NCBI GenBank assembly: GCA_002946415.1
Contig: NJPS01000050.1
Coordinates: forward strand, 62,001-126,000
Length of the DNA stretch: 64,000 bases
Direction of reading: 5' to 3'
Source of the DNA: Rutstroemia sp. NJR-2017a BVV2
Taxonomy: Eukaryota > Ascomycota > Leotiomycetes > Helotiales > Rutstroemiaceae
The notes beneath the pieces are model-generated. The model had not been told where the DNA came from. It made no database searches and saw nothing but the letters and a program-made list of their open reading frames with translations. A program made the translations under genes and the position numbers. This document shows, piece after piece, positions 10,623 through 22,339 of this stretch. Numbering within the stretch: position 1 is the first letter of the stretch; every line of letters begins with the position of its first letter.

Positions 10623-11172
10623 TGTTACGACGTATCTAAATGGGAGCCTGAGGACCTTAGGCTCAGAGGGCGGCTAACCACTGTTCGGTGGGGTCGAACC
10701 GTTATATAGAGATTACACGATAAAGTAGAGTCTAGATATCTGTATCTATAGTATAGAGATAGTCAAAAGGTACCTACGATTATCGGTATACCTTTGTAAG
10801 GAACGGTACTACAGGAATAAGGTGCTTAAGAATAGGTAGATACCAGAGTAATCAATAGTACCCTTAGTAGAACCTTAGATAGGGATTACCTGATATCCCA
10901 GTAGTCCTAGTAGTCCTAGTACTGCTAGGACCGGTAGGACTGATGAGATAGTAGAGAACAAAGGTCTATATAACTAGATAGTTTTCCTTAGTATATAGAG
11001 CTTTATACTCAATAATAATTATTACTTGTTTACCTACTATTACAATTACGATCGATTCCCTATATAACTGTTATCAATAATAAACCTACAATAGTATTAT
11101 TAGTTGTTGCAACCTTTAGTACTCGAGACTTTAACTACTTCTATATAACTCAGAAGATAAGTATTTATAATA
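10623..11172 (+). repeat. 5' LTR of Gypsy chromovirus
   Basis: Starts TGTTACGACGTATC and ends TTTATAATA, an expected CA end mutated to TA. It pairs over its full 550 bases with 17041-17590. It contains a GTCCTAG/CTAGGAC inverted motif around 10900-10945 in both copies. Confidence 0.88.
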
Positions 11173-11199
11173 CTTTGAGTATCTTTGTTGCCTTATATA

Positions 11200-12300
11200 C
11201 CGAATCGATATAGCTCCAAACAATGCTATAATAGCTAGGCCTATAAGTCAACTACTAGCTCTATTGCCTACTGCAAATATAACTATATCTCTACTAGATT
11301 GTGATAGCAATATCGCTATAGCTTATAGTAATGCTAATAATAAGGAAAATGATAATAATAATAACGAGCCAAAGGAGTTCAGACTTTAGGAAACCTTAAA
11401 GGTTGTATTACTAGATAAGTATAGTAGTGATAGAAGGAAATTGGAGATCTTTTTTTTATAGTTAGGAATATATTTCAAGTTCAATACTAATAAGTTCAAT
11501 ATCCAAGATACTAAAAGTCTCTAAACTGTTTTTTATCTAAGAGACAAAGTAACTAAATAGATTAAACCTTTTCTATCCAACTATTTCGAGAATAGTTATA
11601 ACCCGGCTATAATAATGGTAACTACTATAATTATATTTATAAGTTACAAAGAATTTCGTAAAGAGATTAAGCAAGTATTCGGGGATATCGATATTATAAG
11701 AATTGTAGAATAATAACTCTTTAGTCTATAATAAACCAGATCTATAATCAACTATATAACAGAATTCCGAAAATATAGAAATCAAACCAATTAGGGAATA
11801 GTAGTATTATTTAGTTATTATACGAAAGGACTAAAGAGAAATATCAAATTTGAATTATCTTGGAAAGATCTGATTGATAATATAAATAATCTGATCGAAG
11901 AAACTATCTATATCGATAATAAGGATTATAAGTTTCAAAGAGAAATATATTTTAGTAGTATAGACTAATATCCTTAATAATATCGATAGAATAAGAAAAG
12001 ACTAAGGTTTTCCAAGAAACAATATACTAAGAAAGAGACTTATAGTAATTTTATATAACTAGATATAATAAGCTCAAAAAACAATTTTTCCTAAGATAAA
12101 TAAAACTACTAATGAGAACAGAAACTTTGCTTCGAATATAGATTCCCGGGATACTAAGTAAAAGATTACTGAAAGAAGTCTTAAGAGATGAAATCCAAGT
12201 AAATTAACTAGAAAGAAAAGAAACAACTTAAGTCTATAATAGAATAAGATAGTAGCCAAGCTATATCTAGATATTAATTAAGTATAATAAGTAGTTATCA
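11200..12300 (+). pseudogene. gag of Gypsy chromovirus, broken
   Basis: Forward frames interrupted by many TAG/TAA codons keep a retrotransposon gag pattern, for example 'KPFLSNYFENSYNPA' near 11570 and 'YKEFRKEIKQVFGD' near 11650. The nucleic-acid-binding zinc knuckle is at 12128-12169. Its CX2CX4HX4C spacing is intact, but only the first Cys survives: the other metal ligands read Tyr, and one Gln codon is a stop. Capsid-like role by family. Confidence 0.7.
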
Positions 12301-13059
12301 GACTACTTAAGAAACGGATTATATATAATTGATATAAACTATCTACTATAAAGATTCTTATCTAATTTATAAAACAGATAAGAAGGGAATAAACTAGTAT
12401 CCAAAAAAGCCTAATAACAAGAAAACTACTACTTAAGATAAATCTCCAAAATAGAGAAAGATATAATTCCTAGAAAAAATCAGTTATTATAGAATCAGAT
12501 TTTGGAGATAAAAGGAATTTGCAGATTTATCAAGCAATAACGGACTTTAGAACAACTCTTAGAATATCCGAGATTAATTAATTGTAGGTTACTACTATAA
12601 ACTGGAACTTGAGATCAGCTTTATTAAGATATAGAGAAAAACTCGAATCTATCGAGGGTTCAAAGAGTTTCAGCAATATAACTTACTAAATAACGAAGAG
12701 ATTTAGGAAGTTATTCATCAATATAGTTATAAGAACTAGCAAAATATATTATTATAAGAATTGATTTAACTACAAAAGATAATATTATAAGTCTTCAGAT
12801 ATAAAGTACCTATCAAATATATCGATATTCCTATTAGACAAATCTTTAGAATAAGAACTGAAACGAACCTAAGTATAATCTAGAAAAATATAATCGATAT
12901 CTAGAAGAGATTCTTTGGTTTTATAAAAGATAGTAAGTCTAAGATTATAAACCGAAACTAGAAGAGAATTAATTAGAAATAACTTATCGAAGATATAAGT
13001 AAGAGACTAGTTAGGGAACTTAGAGTTACTCTAGAATCTGGATAGATTCTTTACAAAGT

Positions 13060-16000
13060 ATATATAAACAGATATTTGCTCTAAGCAATAATAGATTTGG
13101 GAGCAATAGAGAATTTTATAGTACTAGAAGCTATAGTATTAGTAAAATTGTAAACTCTCGAGAAACCAGTTCTATATAGATTCTACCTTACCGATAGGTA
13201 ATTAGCTAAAAGAGATAAATTAGTTTAGTATGAAATATAAGAATTTGAGATATAACTAAGATAGTATTCTGAATAGATAAAAATAGATTTAGTCCTACTA
13301 GAAAGATACCAACTAATTTTGGGAATACTATAGCTAAAAAGCTATAACCTATATATCGACTAAGTTGTAATAACTATATAATATAATAAATATAAATACA
13401 AAACGAAGTTTGTATAAGATCTCGCAAAACTAATACTTAGTTAGAAACTGAAAGTAATATACTTATCGAGATTAGATACTTTAGCCTAGAATTCTCTACT
13501 GAAGAATATATCAATATAGTACTAGAAATACATCGAGATCTTTAAGGAAAAGTCTTATAAAAACATTTTACCAAAGTACTAGCTTTGGGATTATGAAATA
13601 AAATTGAAAGAAGAAAAGAAACTATTATTCTTATCAATTATACTAATATTAGAAGAGAAGCTCAGAATACTTCAAAAATATATTACAGAAAATTTAGTAA
13701 AAGGATTTATCAAGGAATCCTATTTACTTATAGATATACCAATCTTCTTTATATCTAAATCCTATAATACAAAATTAAGACTAGTTATCAACTACCAAAA
13801 ACTGAATATTATTACAATTAAAGACTGATATATATTGTTATTAGTTAGTGAGTTATAAGATCGAATCGGGAAAACTAAATATTTCACCAAGTTGGATTAG
13901 TATATAGAATTCAACCTAATCCGAATCAAGGAAGAAGATAAATAGAAAACAGTATTTTATATATAATATAAATACTATAAATACTAAGTTATATTCTTCG
14001 GATTTACTAATATACCTATAATATATATATATTTAGTTAACAACTTGTTAAGAAAGTACCTCGATAACTACTATATAGTATATTTAGATAATATTTTAAT
14101 CTTTATCGAGATTTTTGAAGAGTATATCAAGATTATATAGGAAATACTATAGATTCTAATAGATATAGGTATTTTATTTAAACCTTCGAAATACGAATTC
14201 TATATTGCTAGAACCGAGTTCTTAGGATATATTATTAAGATTTATAAACTCGAAATAAGTCTAGGAAAGATAAAAGAAGTTTTGGAGTAGATATAGCTTA
14301 TTATAGTTAAGAAAATATAATTATTCTTGGGATTTGCAAACTTCTATAAACGATTTATCAAAGATTATTCGAAAATCGCGATACTACTTATAGAGCTAAC
14401 CAAGAAGGATTATAAATATAAATAAAGTAGTATAATATAAAAGGTATTTGAGATCCTCAAATAAACTTTTATATAAATATTAGTTCTTATTATCTTCGAT
14501 CCAGAACTACTAATTATTATTGAAATAGATATATTGGATTATATATTAGATATAGTTCTTAGTTAGTTAGGTAAGAATAAGAAGTTATAATTGATAGTAT
14601 ATTATTCAAGAAAGCTTTAGCTAGTTAAGCTGAACTACGAAATTTATAATAAAGAGTTTCTAGTAATTATCAATATTTTTAGAGAATAGAGAGTTTATCT
14701 CGAAAGATCTAAGTATATAGTCTAAATTTACTCAGATTACAAGAATTTGGTATACTTTATAATAATCAAAATTCTAAATAGATAACAGATATAATAGATA
14801 GAAATATTAATTATATACGATTTCAAGATATTATATATCAAAGGAAACGAAAATACTAGAACCGATATACTTAGCAGGAAACTGGAATATCTAAAGAATA
14901 AGATATATAAATCATATACTATATTTCGCTAGAATAGAGATTCGTTGGTATTCAACTTAGCCTAATTAGTTATAATAATAATACTTCGTAATAACTATTT
15001 AGAAAAATAAGTATAAGAATACTACGAAAATAATTCTATCGCAAAACAAATACTAGAATAACTAAGTAAAGGATTTATAATCAAGAATAAAGTTATATAC
15101 TTCTATAGGAAGATATATATCTCTTCAACCTTAGCCAAACAATTTACTTAGAAATAATATAAACTACTAGCTTATAGATATCAAGGAATTATAAAGATAT
15201 TTATAAAAATCAAAGCAAACTTGTATTTTCCATAAATAAGAAAGATAGTTGAGAAAATTATCGGAAACTACGATATTTATATATAGAATAAAACTTTATA
15301 GTATACTTTATATAGTTAACTTAAAACTCTAGATATATTTTCTCAGCTATAGAAATCCATTATATAAGACTTTATAATTAAATTACTATCTTCGAAGAAC
15401 CTAATAATAGGAATAATATATAACTCTATCCTAGTTATAGTAGATCGATTAACCAAGTTTGGATATATAGTTCTATATAAAGAAAGTAGTATAGCTAAAG
15501 ACTTAGTCTATATATTCTTATAAACGATAGTTAGTATATATAGTATACCAAAAGAAATTATTTCGGATCGAGATAAGTTCTTTATATCAAAGTTTTGGCA
15601 AATACTTATAATATTACTAGAGATCAAAAAAAAGCTTTCAATAGTATTCTATCTATAGATAGATAGCTAGATAGAACAATTAAACCAAACTATAGAACAA
15701 TATTTATATTGTTATATAAATTATCAATAGGATAATTAAGTAGAACTATTACTACTTATATAATTCATATATAATATATCCGAAGTTGCAATAATAAGTA
15801 TATTACCAATATATATTAACTTTGGGTTCGAGCTAAAGATATACAATATCTAGTTTCCGGATATAATAAACTCAGATATCGGTATAATAAAAGTAGAAGA
15901 TTTAAAGAATTTATATAAACAATTATCACTTGATATCAAGTTTATTATATAATAAACAATATATTACTATAACCAGAAGTATAGTATAGAACCAATACTT

Positions 16001-16458
16001 AAGAAAAGAAATAAGATTTACCTCCTTAGACGAAATATCAATACAAAAAGACCAAGTAATAAACTAGACTATAAGAAATTAGGATTCTTCAAAATCAGCG
16101 AAGTAATCGGACTAGTCAATTACTATCTAGAATTACTACGAATAATAAATATATACTCGGTATTTCATATTTCACTTCTTGAATTAGTACTACTAGAAGT
16201 ACTAAATATACTTTATACCGAAATTGAATTAGTTAACCCAAATACCGAATACGAAGTTGAAGAGATACTAGATCAAAAATATATTAGAGAAAAGCTTCAT
16301 TACTTGATCAAATAGGAAGAATACCTATACTCGGAAAATATATAGAAACCAATCAAGAACCTGAACTATCTACAAGATTTGGAGAAATTCCATCTAAGGA
16401 ATCTTTAGCTTCCAACCAAGCAGCTAGTTCAGAATCACTTATCAGAGGGAACTTAAAG
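13060..16458 (+). pseudogene. pol of Gypsy chromovirus (protease, RT, RNase H, integrase, chromodomain), broken
   Basis: Protease remnant near 13085 (IIDLGAIENFI; the family has ALIDSGATGNFI). Reverse transcriptase from about 13740 (LRLVINYQKLN), with the active-site box at 14081-14101 reading YLDNILI, the second catalytic Asp mutated to Asn by G to A. RNase H near 14625 (KLNYEIYNKEFLVI). Integrase from about 15150 with LVIVDRLTKF (15430) and EIISDRDKFF (15555), the first two acidic residues. Chromodomain near 16250-16390 (EYEVEEILDQKYIREKLHYLIK, then a TAG where Trp belongs). Dozens of in-frame TAG/TAA codons rule out function. Confidence 0.85.
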
Positions 16459-17024
16459 ATCGAAGGATCGATCTCGGAAGAACTAGATATCTAAGAAGCT
16501 TATTCGGCTTACTCAACCTATTCTCTTTCCAGTCTCTCCTTCTCTTCAAATTCCTCTAGTATATTAATCGTATATAGATTATATTGTAATATTTTTCCAA
16601 CTTTTTCCTTCAGAATCTTTTGCTATTTCCTTAAATATATACAATATATAAAAGCCTTCTGTTTCTATTGAGCAACTACTTCTTCTTCAGTCTCGAGTCG
16701 GGCTTCTTTCTGATAAACACTTTCCTACGAAGACGCCGAATTACTATATATATTATAAGAAGACTTCCTAGTACTTCTTACGCACTCTCTATACTAGTCG
16801 GAATCAGGAAGAATACAATACTCGAGATTCTTCGATATATAACGAAAGTACTTTATAGGTATTATTTTTCCTTTCTCTTTGGAACGAAAATATATATTAT
16901 AACGACTTTTTGCGGATTTGGAAATATACTTAGGTATAATAAAGAGAAGAAGGAGAGCAAGATATTTATTATAAACTCAAGTAGGTACTCCGCACTATTA
17001 TAATAAGTATCGGGGCGATACTAG

Positions 17025-17040
17025 ACTAGAAAGGGGATAG
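17025..17040 (+). other. Polypurine tract of the Gypsy element
   Basis: The sequence AGAAAGGGGATAG lies immediately before the 3' LTR (starting 17041). This is the expected position for the plus-strand primer of an LTR retrotransposon. Confidence 0.7.
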
Positions 17041-17590
17041 TATTACAATATATCTAAATAGGAGCCTAAGGACTTTAGGTTTAGAAGGTAGCTAACTACT
17101 GTTTGGTGGGGTCGAACTATTGTATAGAGATTATACAATAAAGTAAAGTCTAGATATCTATATCTATAGTATAGAGATAGTTAAAAGGTATCTACAATTA
17201 TCGGTATACCTTTATAAGAAATAGTACTATAGAAATAAGGTATCTAAGAATAGGTAGATACTAGAGTAATCAATAATACCTTTAGTAGAATCTCAGATAG
17301 AGATTACCTAATATCCTAGTAGTCCTAGTAGTCCTAGTATTACTGGGACCAGTAAGACTAATAGGATAGTAAAAAACGAAAGTTTATATAACTAGATAGT
17401 TTTCCTTAGTATATAGAGCTTTATACTTAACAACAATTACTACTTGTTTACTTACTATTACAATTACAATCGATTCCCTATATAACTATTATCAATAATA
17501 AACCTACGATAGTATTATTAGTTATCGCGATCTCTAGTATTCAAGATCCTGATTACTTCTATATAACTTAGAAGATAAATATTTATAATA
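17041..17590 (+). repeat. 3' LTR of Gypsy chromovirus
   Basis: Second copy of the 550-bp LTR, starting TATTACAATATATC where the 5' copy has TGTTACGACGTATC. It is more mutated than the 5' copy, with the changes almost all C to T or G to A. Confidence 0.88.
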
Positions 17591-17595
17591 ATATT

Positions 17596-18340
17596 ATAGC
17601 TAAGTTTCGACAAACTAATATTATATAAATAACTCTACTAACTTCGAATATATAATATATATATAGATTTTGACTAATATATCTATTATTAAATTCGAAA
17701 AGATAAACTAACTTATTTATATAATATAATAATAAATATCTTTAGAACTATATTTTTATTATTTATTTTATTACTTTTTTAAAAATATAAATATTTTTTT
17801 TCGGTTTATAATTAGTTTTATAAATAGATTATATTCATTATTTATTTACTTAGTTTTTTTTATAAGATAAATAAATATTTAGATAGATTCTCGAACTCTT
17901 TATATAGTTTCTACCAATTATCGATATAGTTAGCTGATTAGGTAAGTTCGAAGTTATATTTCTAAGTAAATATATCTTTGCTAACTTTCTATAGTATTGA
18001 GAAAGAATAATTAGAAGAGAGAGTTGTAGATAATATATGAAAGTAGATATTTGGTATAATATATAAACCTTATCCCGATCGCAAAAACCACCAAACTCGG
18101 ATTCTTATTATTATTACTATTATTGAAATATAGTATAATATTAATATTATCTTGTTTAGTAAGCTCGATATATTAAAATTAAGGATTATGAAAACAAATA
18201 ATAGTAATAAGTCGAAGATCTTAAAATGATTATATCGAATTAGTTTACTAAGAATTAAAGAAAAGAGAAATAAATTTCTTAACTATTTATTTAAATACTC
18301 AAACGAAAGTATATTATAGTAGTATAATCATAGATATCTA
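17596..18340. other. AT-rich stretch, no gene seen
   Basis: RIP-like AT-rich DNA between the Gypsy 3' LTR and the next inverted-repeat element. No domain was recognised on either strand. A short window near 18080 keeps higher GC, but no frame. Confidence 0.45.
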
Positions 18341-19555
18341 AACTATATCCTGCCTCAAAGTATAGCTTATATCAAAGTATATCTTTATAATTTATTTTAA
18401 ATTAATTCTAATTAAATTATTTATTAAGATTATAAATTAAAACTTACTATATAGCTTTATTATAATCAGTTCTTAAATATAAAGTTTAGAAATAAAAAGA
18501 ATTATTTTATTTCGAATTTAAATTTCGAAAATATTAGATATTTTTAATATATTATTAATAAAATAATTTCTATTATAATTTATTAGTTTATATAAAGATT
18601 AAAGAAATTTGATAATAATTTTACTAAATTGATATAAATAAACAAATAAATACTTTTATTTATAAGATATTATATCTATTTATTATATAATTTAAATTTT
18701 AAATTATTTTTATTGAATAATTAATAAGTATTTTTAAATAATTTTTATTTAATAGATATTTATTATTATAAGAAAATTATAAATTTTATATATATATTAG
18801 ATTATCTTTTAAAAAAAAATTAAAAAAAATCTATTTTTATAATAAATAAATAAATATTATATAATTTAATATAATATAAATAATTTAAAAAATAATTATA
18901 TAGAAAATTTAATATATAATAATTTGAAATTATTTAATAATTAAATATTAAGTTTAAATCAAATAAAAAGATTTAAAAAGATAATTTAATAATAATATAT
19001 TATTTTGATAATTATTTTCAAAATTTAATTAAAAATTTGATTTATTTTTCGAAAAATCTTTATATTTTAATATCTAATAAAGATTTTATTAAAAAGATTG
19101 AAATATTTAAATATTTATAAATTTAATATATAATAGAAAATAAAAAAAATTATAATTTATATTAAATTAAAAGATTTAAATTTATATATAAATTTTCACT
19201 TTATTTTAAATATTTTATAACTTTTAATAATATAATATTAAAAGAAAACTAAAATTATAACTATAATATTTCATCATTTAATAATAATAAAATATATATT
19301 AATTTTTTATTTGATTTTATTAAACAAGTTATTTATAATAATAACTCTTTTTTCTATATTTTAAATTTTGTAAATAATTATTTTTTTAAAAAGATATATT
19401 TAATTTAAAATATCAAGAATTAAAACTTATATTATCTTGACTTTATATTTTAAATATTATATATAAATAATAAAAATTCAATTAGTTATTAATTTCTTAA
19501 TAGAATATTATAGGTGTGCTTTAAGGTGGGCCGTGCTTTGAGGCGGGATATAGTT
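18341..19555. mobile_element. 1.2-kb DNA transposon relic with about 40-bp terminal inverted repeats and TA target site
   Basis: Left end AACTATATCCTGCCTCAAAG is the inverted counterpart of the right end, which reads CTTTGAGGCGGGATATAGTT and finishes at 19555. TA flanks both ends (18339-18340 and 19556-19557), as for Tc1/mariner/pogo-type elements. The similarity continues inward for about 40 bases, and the differences are nearly all C to T on the left arm. The interior is almost pure AT and no transposase can be read. Confidence 0.7.
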
Positions 19556-20695
19556 TACAATGCAGGAAAACTTATTATCGAAGTAAAAGAAACTCCCAGT
19601 CAGGTAGTTGATCAATCAATTCAACCAAGAATATTATTTCCCATCCACAACCGTCAAAACTATGAGGCATCTAACTATAACGCCATTTAGGCTTAAAGCT
19701 ATGCCGTAGTCGTTACAAACTAGTCTCTCGGAGGGTCCGAATCTCCTGCTCCAGAGGAGAGAAGAGAATAGAAGATGTGAAGAAGGTCTTTTATATTGGC
19801 GAATTAAATTCACCAAGGTATCCTTGTGCCTCTAGCTGTGATCGGCGATGAGACCCCTCACCGATATTGAGGCGTAAGGTGAGGTAGTATTTACGCCTTC
19901 TGGGCGCCAGTACAGTACGTTTACGGAAGTAATATGCGAGTGGTTGTGTTTGAAGCCTCGCTGTCGGTGGTATCTCACTGTTTCAATCCACTCGGACAGA
20001 TCAGTAGCGCCGAAAAGTGGTAGATATCGATATAACTATACATCATCGTTATTCTCCTATTGGGTCAATATTGAGGAAGATATTCTAAGATACTACTATA
20101 ATAGGAAAAGCCTTTTGTAATACCCAATACTTCGTGCACAGCTAAAACAACCCTGTTTCATATCCGTGTACTCCCTCAAGATTTCCGGGAAACAATAGGC
20201 TCACAGTGAATCTCTTCTCTCCTGGGAAAGTATATGAAATAGGTATTATATAAAGTTATCGTTGAACTAAGCTCATACCCTATTACTATCCTATAGCTCA
20301 ATCATAATTCTTTTTGTTTTCGAGCACTCGCACGGTTGCAATGCAACGCTGTGGTCGGGAAGACGCTGCCGCCCCCGCACACCGACTACCTGAAGCCTAA
20401 TCCAGCCAGCACAGCTAGCCTACATCACTTCCCGGCCTTCAATGTGTGTACTCGTCCTCGTCCTTATGCTTTTAATCGTATTACGTCATATTAGATTAAG
20501 GTACTATACAACGGAATCATTTCTGTTCTGAACACCTGCCAAGTTGCTGCGTGGAGAAAAATATCGCAGGTTTCTGAGAGTAGTGATACTAACAATATTA
20601 CTATACCTTACCCAACCGTGCAGGATCCTCAAAATCTAAAGTTCTACAGAGGGGAGGCTGAATTGCTATACCCTGCCCTACCAGTGAGTTTGGAG
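19556..20695. other. Intergenic, no gene seen
   Basis: Normal-GC DNA without a coding frame, tRNA or rRNA that I can recognise. Short open stretches here have no domain, codon pattern or introns to support them. Confidence 0.5.
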
Positions 20696-21117
20696 CAAGT
20701 GGGTGTACTAATTCTGTGCGCACTTGATCAAAATCCTAGTTTTTTACACAACTTCAAAAATTAACAACAAAATAAATATTTAAGATATTTGAATAAATTT
20801 TTTTTTTAAATAATATAGACTAAAAAAGTTTATTTTATATATCTTTTGAAAATTTGAAAATCTAATTAATTAGTTAAATATAAAATTATAAGTTATAACT
20901 TTTCTTAGTAAATTTCTTAATATAATCAAATTATTATTAATATTTACTTTTAACAATATAAAATTTCTTTATTTTCTTTATTATTTAAGAAAAGAATTAC
21001 TTAAATTGATTGAAAAATCAATTTAATATCAATTGTTGAAGTTTATGAAAATCATAGTTATTAGCAGAGAATTTTGATGATTATAATCCGTGCGCACGGA
21101 ATTCGTGCACCCACTTG
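20696..21117. mobile_element. 422-bp MITE-like element with inverted ends and AT-rich core
   Basis: The left end (CAAGTGGGTGTACTAATTCT then GTGCGCAC) matches the inverted right end (CAAGTGGGTGCACGAATTCC then GTGCGCAC, read on the minus strand). The trinucleotide GAG flanks both ends (20693-20695 and 21118-21120), a possible 3-base target duplication. The core, about 350 bases, is AT-rich and non-coding. The superfamily cannot be named with confidence. Confidence 0.6.
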
Positions 21118-22339
21118 GAGGTATCACTTTCCCGAGACCTCGGACCACCTCAATCTACCCGTGTTCTTGTGCAGCCATCAGCCGCTGTCCAGGATCAATG
21201 TCTGTCAGCTCTCAATTATCAACCACCAAAAAACTCAGCATCGGCCCCAAGCAGCAGATTATCAGTCGTTCATTCTACAATATCTGACGGACCCAGCTCT
21301 ATAGGTCAGTTAGTGCTGGCTCCTCTCGCCGCAACTATGTTTAGTCAAATTCCCCAAGGAAGAATGTCCTGCAACCCGCTCTTCCTCATTAGATGAGCGT
21401 CCGAAGAAGCTACAAGACTCTGCGTAGGGGAAGTGGTATGTATTGGTATTTCAGTTGCGTTTAATGAAATTTGCAAAGATTTTCAATCGGCGGCTCAACC
21501 ATTACAGCAAGGCGCTGTCTTCAATTTCCAATCCAGCTCGTATTCTAATAGTAAGCTTTTTCTTCGCCCTTCGTCAGCCCACTATTATATCCTTGAACTC
21601 AATCACTTATTTCTACATTCTTTGTGTGTTCCGCCGCTATCGTTCTCTCTTTACTCAAGCGATCGCTCATTTGTGGAGATTATCCCCTCAACTCCTCGCT
21701 GAAATTCCCTCTTATCAACAATGCATCTCCCAACATGCTCCATCCTCCTCATTGTGACCTTCACAGCCTCCGTTCAAGCAGTCACCCTCTTTGTTCAACC
21801 GAAATGACCAGCTGTGGGGAGGAGATGAGGTCTCGCAGAATAGGCTTTTGTCAGCCTTGTACCGCTACCCTCACATATGAGACGACACCGATATCTGAGC
21901 AATCTTTCCGGAACTCACCTGACGACAAGGTGTTGTTAATTACTGGCCAATGCAAATCGGCATATTTTTCTTTATCTTTTGCATTTTTGGTGTGTGTGGC
22001 GAAATGATGAGGGGCTAAAGTGTTTGGCCCCCAGGAGCTGAAAGGTCGTGGTCGTGATTGGCACTTCGCCAATTGAGCCTGTTATACTGCGGCTGGTTCC
22101 CAGGATACAATATTGATCGTAATGGGGTGTGAGTGCGTTCTTCTTCAATTCGTCAATCGCTCTTCTGCGTTCATATCCTGTTTCTACTTCCAGGCTCAAG
22201 AGCCGTAACTCTTTAGCCATGGCTGCCAGTTGCAGCAAAGGTGGTGGAGGTAGTACAACAGTGGGGATGGTAGATAAATAAGGCCGTCTCTTCCCTTCGT
22301 CTCATTTGTAGAAGTTCCCTTGTCAAGATATTCGTTGCC
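21118..22339. other. Upstream region of the CorA-like gene, no supported gene
   Basis: Several short overlapping frames exist, but none shows a domain or plausible splicing. The last few hundred bases should hold the promoter and 5' leader of the CorA-like gene. Confidence 0.45.

Larger units (their letters stand above)
10623..17590 (+). mobile_element. Complete, RIP-inactivated Ty3/Gypsy chromovirus
   Basis: 6968-bp element bounded by two 550-bp direct LTRs (10623-11172 and 17041-17590). The flanking pentamers are GCGTT (10618-10622) and ATATT (17591-17595), the same target site if the downstream copy was RIP-mutated. Internal order is gag, zinc knuckle, protease, reverse transcriptase, RNase H, integrase, chromodomain, all in one orientation and full of TAG/TAA codons. 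A purine tract (AGAAAGGGGATAG) ends at the 3' LTR boundary. The chromodomain places it among chromoviruses (MAGGY/Tf1 type). No frame could make protein now. The same family recurs in worse condition at 46430-51345. Confidence 0.9.

Noticed and set aside
16668..17003. 111-codon frame between Gypsy pol and the 3' LTR
   Set aside because: Starts from a non-ATG codon, has no domain, and lies in the normally non-coding 3' region of the element.
21721..21807. 28-codon frame with a signal-peptide-like sequence (MHLPTCSILLIV...)
   Set aside because: It ends after eight residues past the predicted cleavage site, and I found no splice site leading to a credible second exon. Chance or a relic cannot be excluded.
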